This document shows, in pieces, positions 1 to 6,361 of a stretch of 20,413 nt of DNA. Position numbers and translations under genes: made by a program. The stretch is taken from NCBI GenBank assembly GCA_002309795.1, contig DBXZ01000012.1:1-20413 (forward strand), written 5' to 3'. The notes under the pieces are model-generated. The model searched no databases, was not told where the DNA came from, and saw only the letters and a list, made by a program, of their open reading frames with translations. Source of the DNA: Bacteroidales bacterium UBA1199 (GTDB lineage Bacteria > Bacteroidota > Bacteroidia > Bacteroidales > UBA932). Position 1 is the stretch's first letter. The number at the start of each line of letters is the position of its first letter.

Positions 1-15
1 AAGATTTCTTTCCAT
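1..15 (-). CDS. rpsQ: 30S ribosomal protein S17, first five codons only
   Basis: The complement of the first 15 bases reads ATG followed by codons for E-R-N-L, which matches the usual Bacteroidetes S17 start (M-E-x-R-N-L-R-K). It lies 15 bp downstream of the rpmC stop, exactly where rpsQ sits in the conserved L16-L29-S17 order. The rest of the gene is outside the window. The identification rests mainly on synteny plus these five residues. Confidence 0.75.
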
Positions 16-30
16 ACGACGTAGGTTGTA

Positions 31-225
31 TTAGTTCTGTTTTTCTTTCTCAGCCAGGACGGTCATCATGCGGGCGATGTCTGCCTTTGCCTTCTTGATC
101 TTGGAGGTATCCTCAAGCGGAGAGATGACGTGATTCATCTTCATCCGGTTCAGGTTCTGCTTCTCAGTTTCGATGCGCTCGCGCAGGTCTGCAACGGCCA
201 TCTCACGAATTTCTTGGGTCTTCAT
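31..225 (-). CDS. rpmC: 50S ribosomal protein L29
   Basis: This 64-residue protein has the size and layout of L29, a small two-helix protein of the large subunit near the polypeptide exit tunnel. The N-terminal helix begins MKTQEIREMAVADLRERI, and a second Lys/Arg-rich helix (about residues 40-62, KIKKAKADIARMMTVL) follows the typical N-H-V-I-S-P-L-E-D linker. It lies 18 bp after the rplP stop and just before rpsQ, the canonical order, so it is co-transcribed with them from the promoter at 743-772. Nothing unusual is seen in the protein. Confidence 0.97.
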   Translation of the reverse strand: MKTQEIREMAVADLRERIETEKQNLNRMKMNHVISPLEDTSKIKKAKADIARMMTVLAEKEKQN

Positions 226-243
226 AGCCTTCTTCTCGTTTGA

Positions 244-663
244 TTATTCAACATAATCCCTGCGGATCACAAACTTGGTGCTGACAGGCAGCTTCTGTGC
301 GCCCAGGCGGAGAGCTTCCTTCGCGATAGCCAAGGGAACACCTTCGCACTCGATCAGCATGCGGCCGGGAGTAACAGGAGCGACGAAACCCTCAGGGTTA
401 CCTTTACCTTTACCCATACGGACCTCGGCCGGTTTCTTGGTGTAGGGCTTGTCCGGGAAGATGCGGATCCAGATCTGACCTTCACGCTTCATATAACGGA
501 CGACTGCCTGGCGGGCAGCTTCAATCTGCTGTCCGGTGAGCCAGCAACTCTCGAGCGTCTTGATACCAAAGGACCCGAAGGCCAGCTGGTTTCCACGCTG
601 AGCGATACCTTTCATACGGCCTTTCTGCTGCCTTCTGAATTTGGTTTTCTTAGGTTGTAACAT
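244..663 (-). CDS. rplP: 50S ribosomal protein L16
   Basis: This full-length 139-residue L16 organises the A-site and peptidyl-transferase region of the 50S subunit. The N-terminus [19 protein letters not shown] is the family signature, and the glycine-rich segment [15 protein letters not shown] (about residues 83-97) and the C-terminal REYVE-like tail are typical. Downstream rpmC and rpsQ follow in normal order. Upstream, where rpsC, rplV, rpsS and rplB should be, there is no coding sequence. Instead there is a promoter (743-772) and a folded leader, so here rplP opens the operon. The start ATG follows an A-rich stretch, as is common in this phylum. Confidence 0.98.
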   Translation of the reverse strand: MLQPKKTKFRRQQKGRMKGIAQRGNQLAFGSFGIKTLESCWLTGQQIEAARQAVVRYMKREGQIWIRIFPDKPYTKKPAEVRMGKGKGNPEGFVAPVTPGRMLIECEGVPLAIAKEALRLGAQKLPVSTKFVIRRDYVE

Positions 664-698
664 TTCTCTATAACTTAAAAATAACTTCTAACTAATTG

Positions 699-740
699 TC
701 CCATAGCCGATTGCGCACAATCCGGGCATAGGATATGGGA
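699..740 (-). promoter_or_regulatory. Folded leader / inverted repeat upstream of rplP
   Basis: Between the promoter and rplP lies an imperfect hairpin. The outer arms TCCCATA (699-705) and TATGGGA (734-740) are perfect complements. Inside them GCC-GATTG (706-713) faces CAATC (718-722) and GGC (725-727), with a four-base loop CGCA. With the start point expected near 736, the inner stem would lie fully in the mRNA, while part of the outer arm may be untranscribed. Ribosomal-protein operons are often autoregulated through 5' leader structures, so this is a candidate control site. Its binding partner is unknown. Confidence 0.45.
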
Positions 741-742
741 TG

Positions 743-772
743 CAAAGATACACATTTATTCTGAAACGCAAA
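743..772 (-). promoter_or_regulatory. Bacteroidetes sigma-ABfr-type promoter of rplP-rpmC-rpsQ
   Basis: On the minus strand the -33 box TTTG (769-772) is followed after 18 bp by the -7 box TATCTTTG (743-750). This fits the phylum consensus TTTG-N19-TAnnTTTG. The leader to the rplP ATG would be about 73 nt. It explains how rplP is expressed without the upstream S10 genes. Confidence 0.85.
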
Positions 773-793
773 CATTTTTTCACAATTTTCGAC

Positions 794-822
794 AAAAAAA
801 ATAGCCACCTAACGTGACTATT
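794..822 (-). terminator. Intrinsic terminator, second of a tandem pair
   Basis: Read on the minus strand, AATAGTCAC pairs with GTGGCTATT (9 bp with one G-U pair; arms 814-822 and 800-808) around a five-base loop. A run of T follows (794-799). It lies only about 20 bp upstream of the rplP promoter, so it would insulate that promoter from anything transcribed to its right. Confidence 0.7.
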
Positions 823-900
823 TTCAATCCCTTACCGAAGTCAAAAAACTCCGGGTTATGTACGTTTTCGACTAATTTCCGACCGAAGAACCCCGACCGC

Positions 901-939
901 AAAAAACAAAAAAAGGGGCCACCCTCTCGGGCAGCCCCC
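901..939 (-). terminator. Strong intrinsic terminator ending the candidate ncRNA
   Basis: On the minus strand GGGGCTGCCC pairs with GGGTGGCCCC (10 bp with two G-U pairs, 915-938) around a GAGA tetraloop. It is followed by T7-G-T6 (901-914). This is a textbook Rho-independent terminator. No protein gene lies immediately upstream of it, so it most likely defines the 3' end of the non-coding transcript starting near 1285. Confidence 0.88.
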
Positions 940-1286
940 AGTCGGGCATCGGACATCATCAAACTATTGAGCCGTTCAGATCACTCTGCGTCGCCGCATA
1001 TGAGCCTTCACGAACTCTTTTCGACCGTTTCGCAGTCGCCAGTGGGCGCGGACGAGAACGGGTCTGACACGTGTACCCGGTACACAAATGTCAACGCTGA
1101 TAGTTCCTATAAATACGTTCATTTTTAATTTGTTAGGCTGATTAGGAATAAGAGGGTTGCCAATAGTACCTGCCCGACTCGTAGAAAAAGAAAGGAGAAC
1201 GTCTCGCCTTTCTTCGGTTTCGACGCTCTCCTTCACAAAATCGGTCAGGTATGACCGTCGCCTAACAAATGTTCAATGAACATCAA
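901..1286 (-). ncRNA. Candidate structured non-coding RNA (about 385 nt), unknown family
   Basis: This stretch has no convincing protein gene, but it is bounded on the minus strand by a -7 promoter core (1292-1299) and a strong intrinsic terminator (901-939). Within it, GCCTAACAAAT (1260-1270) and ATTTGTTAGGC (1128-1138) form a perfect 11-bp long-range stem. That stem encloses a 6-bp hairpin (1242-1257) and a 12-bp hairpin (1192-1203 with 1222-1233). Outside it are a dyad GTGTACC/GGTACAC near 1077-1091 and a hairpin with a GCGA tetraloop (987-998). I do not see the conserved cores of RNase P RNA, tmRNA, SRP RNA or rRNA. A 6S-like RNA or the Bacteroidales-1 RNA motif, which is known to be bounded by a Bacteroidetes promoter and a terminator, are possible identities I cannot confirm. 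A 48-codon Arg-rich frame (976-1122) inside it is an alternative reading. Confidence 0.5.
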
Positions 1287-1291
1287 CACTG

Positions 1292-1299
1292 CAAAGGTA
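1292..1299 (-). promoter_or_regulatory. -7 promoter core for the candidate ncRNA
   Basis: The minus strand reads TACCTTTG, an exact TAnnTTTG match. No TTTG is found at the expected -33 distance, so only half of the consensus is present. Transcription would start near 1285. Confidence 0.55.
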
Positions 1300-1364
1300 A
1301 CAAGAATTGCTTCTCTTGCTACCACTGATTACCAAAAATGAGAAATAATAATTCTTCAGTCTTC

Positions 1365-1407
1365 CTGCCGCCGCCCCAGAGTAGCCTTGGCATTTATTCG
1401 GCGGCAG
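1365..1407 (-). terminator. Weak hairpin across the dipeptidase stop codon
   Basis: CTGCCGCC (1365-1372) and GGCGGCAG (1400-1407) are perfect 8-base complements flanking the stop codon of the dipeptidase gene. The minus-strand sequence after the stem is AT-rich but lacks a clean T run. It may act as a 3'-end stabiliser or a weak terminator for the gltS-dipeptidase transcript before the ncRNA promoter. Confidence 0.3.
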
Positions 1408-2524
1408 TAAGCTGGGTGCCGGAGAGGCGGGAGGCCACGGCCTCGACCTCTTCCCAGACGCGGAGGAGGTTGCCGCCCCAGAAGAGGGTGAGGTCACGAT
1501 CGGACCAGCCGCGGCGCATCAGCTCGCGGGTGATGTTTTTCACCTCCAGGGCGGAGTTGATGCCCTCCAGTCCGCCGCCGCCGTCGAAGTCGGAGCCGAA
1601 GCCCACGTGCTCGATGCCGGCAATATCGCGAATGTGTTCTACATGATCGCAGAACAGCTTGACATCCAGCGGAGTGCCGTCTCCCTTATCCACAAATCCG
1701 TAGAAGATGGTCACCTGGACGACGCCGCCCCTGGCCGCAATCTTGCGAATCAGGTCGTCCGGGAGATTGCGCGGATGGTTGCACAGTGCGCGGGCGCTCG
1801 AATGCGAAGCGATAATGGGCGCAGCGCTGGCTTCCAGGACGTCCTCCACGGTTTCGTCGGCCGTGTGGGAGATGTCGATAATCATGCCCAGCCGGTTCAT
1901 CTCGGCAACCACCTGATAACCGAAGGGAGACAGTCCGCCCCACTCGAGTTTGGACGAGAAGCCGCGCGAGGGATCGTCACGGCGGACCGCCGCGTCGCAG
2001 ATATCGTTGTTGTTATTGTGCGACAGCGTGATATAGCGGGCTCCGAGGTTGTAGAAACGTTCCACGTTCGACAGGTCGCGCCCCACCATATAACCGTTCT
2101 CGAGCGCCTGGATGACGCAGGCCTTCCCCTCTTTCTTGATACGGCGGACGTCGGCCGGCGTCAGGGCACGCTCGGCACCCGGCGCACTGTCCACGTAGTG
2201 GGCAAAGGAACGCAGGCGGTCTTCGGTCCAGTCGGCAACGGCCGCCAGGGAGGCGTCGTCGCGCGGTCCCTGTCCCCTGTAGACGGCGAAAAAGACTGCG
2301 TCCAGGCCGCCCTCAAGCATCTTGTCGAAGTTGACCTGAAGGTCGTCATACTTTCCGTCAAGCATTTCCAGGGCCGTATCGGTATGAGTGTCGACGGTGA
2401 TGATTTTTCGGTGGAGGCTGTCCACCCTGCGGGCCAGCGCTTTCTCCGAATTGCAGCTGGCGGGAAGCAGCAGGGCAGCAGCCAGGAAAACGGTGGCGCT
2501 GAAAGCCGTGAAGATATTTTTCAT
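1394..2524 (-). CDS. Membrane dipeptidase, peptidase family M19 (lipoprotein)
   Basis: A 376-residue zinc dipeptidase of the renal-dipeptidase family, which hydrolyses dipeptides, often with a D-residue at the C-terminal side. All metal ligands are recognisable: H47 and D49 in DTHTD, bridging E142 in ALENG, H220 in DISH, H241 in SHSSAR and D312 in GSDFDG, with spacing close to the family norm. The N-terminus is a hydrophobic signal ending in the lipobox-like P-A-S-C (C24), so the enzyme should be anchored to a membrane facing the periplasm or outside. It follows the glutamate symporter gene by 1 nt, which suggests coupled peptide cleavage and amino-acid uptake. The exact substrate cannot be read from sequence. 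Confidence 0.93.
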   Translation of the reverse strand: MKNIFTAFSATVFLAAALLLPASCNSEKALARRVDSLHRKIITVDTHTDTALEMLDGKYDDLQVNFDKMLEGGLDAVFFAVYRGQGPRDDASLAAVADWTEDRLRSFAHYVDSAPGAERALTPADVRRIKKEGKACVIQALENGYMVGRDLSNVERFYNLGARYITLSHNNNNDICDAAVRRDDPSRGFSSKLEWGGLSPFGYQVVAEMNRLGMIIDISHTADETVEDVLEASAAPIIASHSSARALCNHPRNLPDDLIRKIAARGGVVQVTIFYGFVDKGDGTPLDVKLFCDHVEHIRDIAGIEHVGFGSDFDGGGGLEGINSALEVKNITRELMRRGWSDRDLTLFWGGNLLRVWEEVEAVASRLSGTQLTAAE

Positions 2525-2525
2525 A

Positions 2526-3896
2526 TTATTTCTTTGCAGTCTTTAATTGTGAGCCCGGAATCCACCAGCCCAGTTTTTTGGCGAGCAGGAGGATCAGGAG
2601 CGACAGGACAAGATAGCCCACGCAGAGCCAGAGGAGCCAGCCCCCCTTGAAGGCGACTGGAACCGACCAGATCAGCAGGATCTCGACCGGGGCGCAGGGC
2701 AGGTAAGCCAGAGGGAAGTTGTCGAGCGCGTGGCTTTCGTTCTTCGGATCCACGATACGCAGCAAAGCTATACCGATGGCCATCGTGCCGGTCCACCATC
2801 CCCAGGTGAAGATGGCCTTCTCAAACCAGTCTTTCCGGTAGATATGGCGGGCGAAATAGAAGCACAGGAAGAGGGTGACGGCAACGCCGATAGCCAGCAG
2901 CACGACGAGCGGCAGGGCGTTGGCCGTGACCACCTTCAGGTTGATGGAGCCCACGCCGCAGGTGACCAGCAGGTCGGTGGCGGTACCGCTGATGTTGCCG
3001 ATCGTGCGCGGCTCCACGTAACGGCTTGCCTTGGTGGCGTCGAGCACGAGTTTCAGGAGGATACCCATCACGTAGGCGGTCTGGAAGACGGGGACGCCGC
3101 TGATGTTCAGCTTGCCCTTGAGCAGGCCGTCGCTCAGCAGATAGCCGCAGAACGCCGCGAAAAACACGATGCCCAGGTGCATGGCAAAGTGGTCGATGGA
3201 GATGGGAGAGACGGTCGCCTTGCCCAGAGGGGAACGCTTCTCTTCAGGGAGCAGGCCGGTACGGAGCTCGTTCGGGAGATCCGTGAAGTCGGTCACGTAA
3301 CTGGTAATGTGTTTCTTGGTGGCCAGCTTGATGAACGTCACGCCCAGGACCACGCCCAGGATCACGCCCACCGTAGCGGTGGTCATGCCCAGGCTCTGGG
3401 CTATGTTCTCCGGAAAGCCCTCACCGAACTCGGGGGCCATGGCAGCGGCCGTACCGTGTCCGCCGTAGAAGCCCACCGGGCACATGATTCCGAAGGGCTC
3501 GGGCACCTTGAAGAGCGGCGAGAGAATGAGGATGCCGATCAGGCCGAGGGCCGCCCACTGGAAGAACATACCGAACTGGATATTGGCCCACATCGGGCCC
3601 ACTTTGGAGCCGATCTCCCTCATCCTGATGGGCGGCGAGGCGAGCGGCAGGGAGGCGAAGACCACCGCGATCAGGATAGCGGAATAGGTACCGAGATTGT
3701 TTGACAGCGGCAGCCAGCCCAGGCCGTTGGGACCGAAAGCCAGCGCCAGGATACCGGCCACCAGGGACGGCGGAATAAAGAGGCTTTGGATGAATCTGAG
3801 TTTTGCCCGACAGAGCTTTCCAATCAGCAATAAGGCGAAGATGATGCCCGCGTCACGGAAAAGGGACCAGGGGGTGAATGTCGCCAGATCAAACAT
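2526..3896 (-). CDS. gltS: Sodium/glutamate symporter, GltS (ESS) family
   Basis: A 456-residue integral inner-membrane protein with about ten or more hydrophobic segments. The motif GGHGTAAAMAPEF (residues 145-157) is characteristic of the GltS/ESS family, and a pore-like segment with GVGSINLK lies in the second half, in line with the family's inverted repeat. Members import glutamate with Na+. At 456 residues it is somewhat longer than the roughly 400-residue E. coli protein, with an extra C-terminal hydrophobic part (about residues 370-445), so substrate specificity may differ. It is the first gene of a two-gene unit with the M19 dipeptidase. A TATATTTG core (3919-3926) lies just upstream. 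Confidence 0.85.
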   Translation of the reverse strand: MFDLATFTPWSLFRDAGIIFALLLIGKLCRAKLRFIQSLFIPPSLVAGILALAFGPNGLGWLPLSNNLGTYSAILIAVVFASLPLASPPIRMREIGSKVGPMWANIQFGMFFQWAALGLIGILILSPLFKVPEPFGIMCPVGFYGGHGTAAAMAPEFGEGFPENIAQSLGMTTATVGVILGVVLGVTFIKLATKKHITSYVTDFTDLPNELRTGLLPEEKRSPLGKATVSPISIDHFAMHLGIVFFAAFCGYLLSDGLLKGKLNISGVPVFQTAYVMGILLKLVLDATKASRYVEPRTIGNISGTATDLLVTCGVGSINLKVVTANALPLVVLLAIGVAVTLFLCFYFARHIYRKDWFEKAIFTWGWWTGTMAIGIALLRIVDPKNESHALDNFPLAYLPCAPVEILLIWSVPVAFKGGWLLWLCVGYLVLSLLILLLAKKLGWWIPGSQLKTAKK

Positions 3897-3918
3897 ACGG
3901 TATGGTTATTGTTGGTCG

Positions 3919-3926
3919 CAAATATA
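3919..3926 (-). promoter_or_regulatory. -7 promoter core for gltS-dipeptidase
   Basis: The minus strand reads TATATTTG, a TAnnTTTG match 22 bp upstream of the gltS ATG. There is no TTTG at the -33 distance. It lies 12 bp from the opposite-strand core at 3939-3946, so the two transcription units diverge from a very compact spacer. Confidence 0.55.
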
Positions 3927-3938
3927 CGTAAAAAAACT

Positions 3939-3946
3939 TATTTTTG
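3939..3946 (+). promoter_or_regulatory. -7 promoter core for the DUF4294 gene
   Basis: The plus strand reads TATTTTTG, matching TAnnTTTG. The expected start point (about 3952) is only about 5 nt before the ATG at 3957, which implies a nearly leaderless mRNA if this is the true promoter. No good -33 box is seen. Confidence 0.45.
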
Positions 3947-3956
3947 CCGTCACATT

Positions 3957-4649
3957 ATGACGCGCGGAAGATTGCATATCACCCTCTTGCTGCTCCTGTT
4001 CCTGACGGGAGGCACGCTCTGCGCCCAGCAACCGGACGGCTATGTGATGCAGTACGTCATCCAGGGCCGGGACACCGTTTTTATTGACGACATTCCGCCG
4101 GCCGTCATCTCCCCGCGCGCGACGATGACCAAGCGCCAGTGGCGCAAATACTACAAGCGGGTGCACAACTTCAGCAAGGCTTACCCCTACGCCAAGTTCA
4201 TCGCACGGACCATCAACGAAACGGACGAACTATTCGAGCGCGAGCACTACAGCAAGCGCAAGCAGGACCGCTATCTGGACAGGCTCAAACGGGACCTGCT
4301 CAAGGACTTCGACCCGATTTTCCGCAAGCTGACGCTGAGTCAGGGCAAGATGATCATCCGGCTGATCGACCGCGAGACGGGACTCACCCCCTACGTGGTG
4401 CTCAAGGGCTATCTGGACGCCCCGTCGGCCGCTTTCTGGCAGGGATTCGCCAAGATTTGCGGCGGCGACCTGAAGACGCCGTACGACCGCTTCGGGGAGG
4501 ACAAAGACCTCGAAGAACTGGTGCAGATTTGGGAACGGGGAGAGTTTGACGAACTCTACTTCTCCATCTTCGGCAAACCGAAACCGGAGATATACATCCC
4601 GAAGAGATTCAGGAAGGACGAGGATTCGCCCCAGTCTCCCAGGAGATAG
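3957..4649 (+). CDS. Secreted DUF4294 family protein
   Basis: A 230-residue protein starting MTRGRLHITLLLLLFLTGG, a clear signal peptide with probable cleavage after A-L-C-A or nearby, so it is exported. The mature part (about residues 55-215) is rich in charged helices. Segments such as RKYYKRVHNFSKAYPYAK, LSQGKMIIRLIDRETG and FGKPKPEIYIPKRF are what I associate with the Bacteroidetes-specific DUF4294 family, whose function is unknown. I chose ATG 3957 because the signal peptide begins there, and an upstream in-frame ATG (3909) would read through the promoter core. The last 94 bp overlap the opposite-strand lpxH-like gene. The family call is from memory of conserved segments. Confidence 0.8.
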   Translation: MTRGRLHITLLLLLFLTGGTLCAQQPDGYVMQYVIQGRDTVFIDDIPPAVISPRATMTKRQWRKYYKRVHNFSKAYPYAKFIARTINETDELFEREHYSKRKQDRYLDRLKRDLLKDFDPIFRKLTLSQGKMIIRLIDRETGLTPYVVLKGYLDAPSAAFWQGFAKICGGDLKTPYDRFGEDKDLEELVQIWERGEFDELYFSIFGKPKPEIYIPKRFRKDEDSPQSPRR

Positions 4650-5314
4650 AGTTTCTTTCCATCCGACAGATCGGCCTCGAGCGCAGCGTGCAGATGCCCG
4701 AAGATGCAGGCATCCACCTTCTTGCGCCGCGCCATCTTGTCCGCGAACTTCCAGATGGGCTCTTCCTCTCCGCGGAAGCGGTAACCGTCCGGATGACGAT
4801 GGCGGCTGCTGGACGACCAGCGGCGCGCCAGGCGGAAGACGAACCATGGATGGATGGATTTGAGCACCATAATCCAGAAACGCGAGTGGAAAAGATGGGT
4901 CAGCAGCCGCTGGCGGAAGGATCTGCGCCCCACACAGTCGCCGTGGCCGATACAGAGATGCAGGCCGCCCACGTCCATGATCTTGTAGGGCGCCTTGACA
5001 ATCTGCGCGCCCAGCTCCTTTTCCAGATAGTCGGTCACCCACCAGTCGTGGTTGCCGCAGAAGAACCAGAGCTTTACGCCGGAATCGGCAAGGCGGGCCA
5101 ATTCGCCCAGCACGCGCACATAGCCGCGCGGAACCACATCGCGGTACTCCGCCCAGAAATCGAAGATATCACCCAGCAGGAAGAGCCCCCGGGTATCGGA
5201 AGGCAGGGTACGCAGGAACTCCAGGAACCGTTTCTCACGGTCGCCGGAGGTGTCGCGGACCTCGCCGAGGTGCACGTCGGAAACAAAGAAGTATCGCCCG
5301 AAGAGCTCGTTCAT
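4556..5314 (-). CDS. lpxH: UDP-2,3-diacylglucosamine diphosphatase-like metallophosphoesterase
   Basis: A 252-residue calcineurin-type phosphoesterase with the full metal-binding set: DVHLG (13-17), GDIFDFW (48-54), GNHDWW (87-92), GHGD (123-126) and GHLH (206-209). The FDFW and DWW neighbourhoods and the length are those of LpxH, which cleaves UDP-2,3-diacylglucosamine to lipid X on the cytoplasmic face of the inner membrane during lipid A synthesis. A related phosphoesterase with another substrate is possible. It is the last gene of the ftsX - DUF3098 - uppP run, 3 bp after uppP. Its 3' end overlaps the convergent DUF4294 gene by 94 bp. Confidence 0.85.
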   Translation of the reverse strand: MNELFGRYFFVSDVHLGEVRDTSGDREKRFLEFLRTLPSDTRGLFLLGDIFDFWAEYRDVVPRGYVRVLGELARLADSGVKLWFFCGNHDWWVTDYLEKELGAQIVKAPYKIMDVGGLHLCIGHGDCVGRRSFRQRLLTHLFHSRFWIMVLKSIHPWFVFRLARRWSSSSRHRHPDGYRFRGEEEPIWKFADKMARRKKVDACIFGHLHAALEADLSDGKKLYLLGDWGESSSFLNLFGMYISGFGLPKMEK

Positions 5315-5317
5315 CGT

Positions 5318-6115
5318 TTATGCCAGCAGACTGTAAATCAGGCAGAAGAGGGCAGCCGCCACGCAGTAGAGGGCGAACCATTTGAGCTTCGCCTTCTTGA
5401 CCAGCGCAATCATCACCTTGCAGGCAAAAAGGCCCGAGATGAAAGCCGCCAGGAAGCCGACAATCAGCGGCAGGGCGCCCACCGTGGAGGCAGCTGCATC
5501 GCCGCCCACCAGGTCGAGGAACGCTTCGCCGAGAATCGGGATCAGGACCATCAGGAAGGAGAACTGCGCCACCTCGGACTTCTTGACGCCGCAGAGCAGA
5601 CCCGTGGCGATGGTGGAGCCGCTGCGGGAGAGACCCGGAATGACGGCAACCGCCTGGGCCAGACCCATCCAGAGTGCGGATTTCCACGTGACGGGGCCGC
5701 CTTCTTCCGCCTTGCGGCGGCCGAGCGTTTCGCTCAGGAAAAGCAGCAGGGCCGTCACCAGCAGGGCGCAACCCACCACGAGAAGGCCTTCGCCAAAGAG
5801 GGCCTCGACGTAGTCCTTGAAAAACATGCCCACCACGAAGACGGGTATCATGGAGATGAGAATCAGCAGGATATAGCGCGTTTCCGCATTCAGTTTGAAC
5901 TTGAAGAGACCCTGCAGCAACTGCCAGATCTCTTTGCGGAAGACCACGATGGTGGCCAGCACCGTAGCGGCGTGGACGATGATCTCGAAACGGAGGTCGG
6001 CGGTCTCGATTCCGAAAAGGGCTTTGCCGATAGCCAGATGACCGCTGCTGCTGACCGGAAGAAACTCCGTCAGACCCTGGACCAGCCCCAGGACGAGCGC
6101 TTCGAACCAACTCAT
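5318..6115 (-). CDS. uppP: Undecaprenyl-diphosphatase (BacA/UppP)
   Basis: A 265-residue polytopic membrane enzyme that dephosphorylates undecaprenyl diphosphate, recycling the lipid carrier used for peptidoglycan and surface glycans. Both family signatures are intact: [15 protein letters not shown] (13-27), with the catalytic-region glutamate E17 and serine-rich loop, and PGLSRSGST (160-168) with the key arginine. About seven to eight hydrophobic helices are visible and the length matches the family. Its ATG overlaps the stop of the DUF3098 gene by 4 bp, indicating translational coupling. It precedes the lpxH-like gene by 3 bp. Confidence 0.97.
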   Translation of the reverse strand: MSWFEALVLGLVQGLTEFLPVSSSGHLAIGKALFGIETADLRFEIIVHAATVLATIVVFRKEIWQLLQGLFKFKLNAETRYILLILISMIPVFVVGMFFKDYVEALFGEGLLVVGCALLVTALLLFLSETLGRRKAEEGGPVTWKSALWMGLAQAVAVIPGLSRSGSTIATGLLCGVKKSEVAQFSFLMVLIPILGEAFLDLVGGDAAASTVGALPLIVGFLAAFISGLFACKVMIALVKKAKLKWFALYCVAAALFCLIYSLLA

Positions 6116-6354
6116 TTCTTTTCCTCCCCGTTACGGTCGCCGCACGGCTTCATAATGGATACGATGATGATGACGATTCCCATCAGGACCAGCAGCGGAG
6201 AGGCCACCAGACGGCGGAAATCGAACATGGCTTCATTGAAGACGTCGGGGTCGGACGAGCCGCCGCCCATCATCAGGATATAGCCCGAGACCATCACGAT
6301 CAGTCCGACGAGAATCAGCCGGACGCTCTTGGCAGGAAGGGAGAATTTGCTCAT
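6112..6354 (-). CDS. DUF3098 family small membrane protein
   Basis: An 80-residue protein with two hydrophobic helices (about 11-30 and 50-67) and a short loop containing [19 protein letters not shown]. Small two-helix proteins of this type (DUF3098) lie between ftsX and uppP in many Bacteroidetes genomes, and this copy has the same neighbours. Function is unknown. An accessory role to FtsX or UppP is only a guess from context. The stop overlaps the uppP start, and the ATG follows the ftsX stop by 7 bp. Confidence 0.85.
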   Translation of the reverse strand: MSKFSLPAKSVRLILVGLIVMVSGYILMMGGGSSDPDVFNEAMFDFRRLVASPLLVLMGIVIIIVSIMKPCGDRNGEEKK

Positions 6355-6361
6355 TATTTTT

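Noticed and set aside
780..962. Minus-strand frame of 60 codons
   Set aside because: It runs through the strong terminator hairpin and its T tract, has Phe/Lys-rich content generated by poly-T, and has no start context. It is not a credible gene.
814..1128. Plus-strand frame of 104 codons in the gene-free region
   Set aside because: It has low-complexity composition, no plus-strand promoter and resembles no family. It is antisense to the structured region.
1182..1233. 12-bp hairpin followed by a T-rich stretch as a terminator or attenuator
   Set aside because: The loop is 18 nt and the T run is interrupted. It fits better as an internal helix of the structure closed by the 11-bp stem, although attenuation cannot be excluded.
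976..1236. Full 86-codon minus-strand frame
   Set aside because: The first half is formed by the 12-bp hairpin and its U-rich flank, so a start at 1236 is unlikely. Only the shorter 48-codon version is worth mentioning, as a finding.
1607..2650. Long plus-strand frame opposite the dipeptidase gene (347 codons)
   Set aside because: Shadow frame created by GC-rich third positions of the M19 gene, with no family resemblance.
4688..6283. 531-codon plus-strand frame opposite lpxH and uppP
   Set aside because: It has Gln/His/Glu-rich antisense composition and lies against two clear enzymes with intact motifs.
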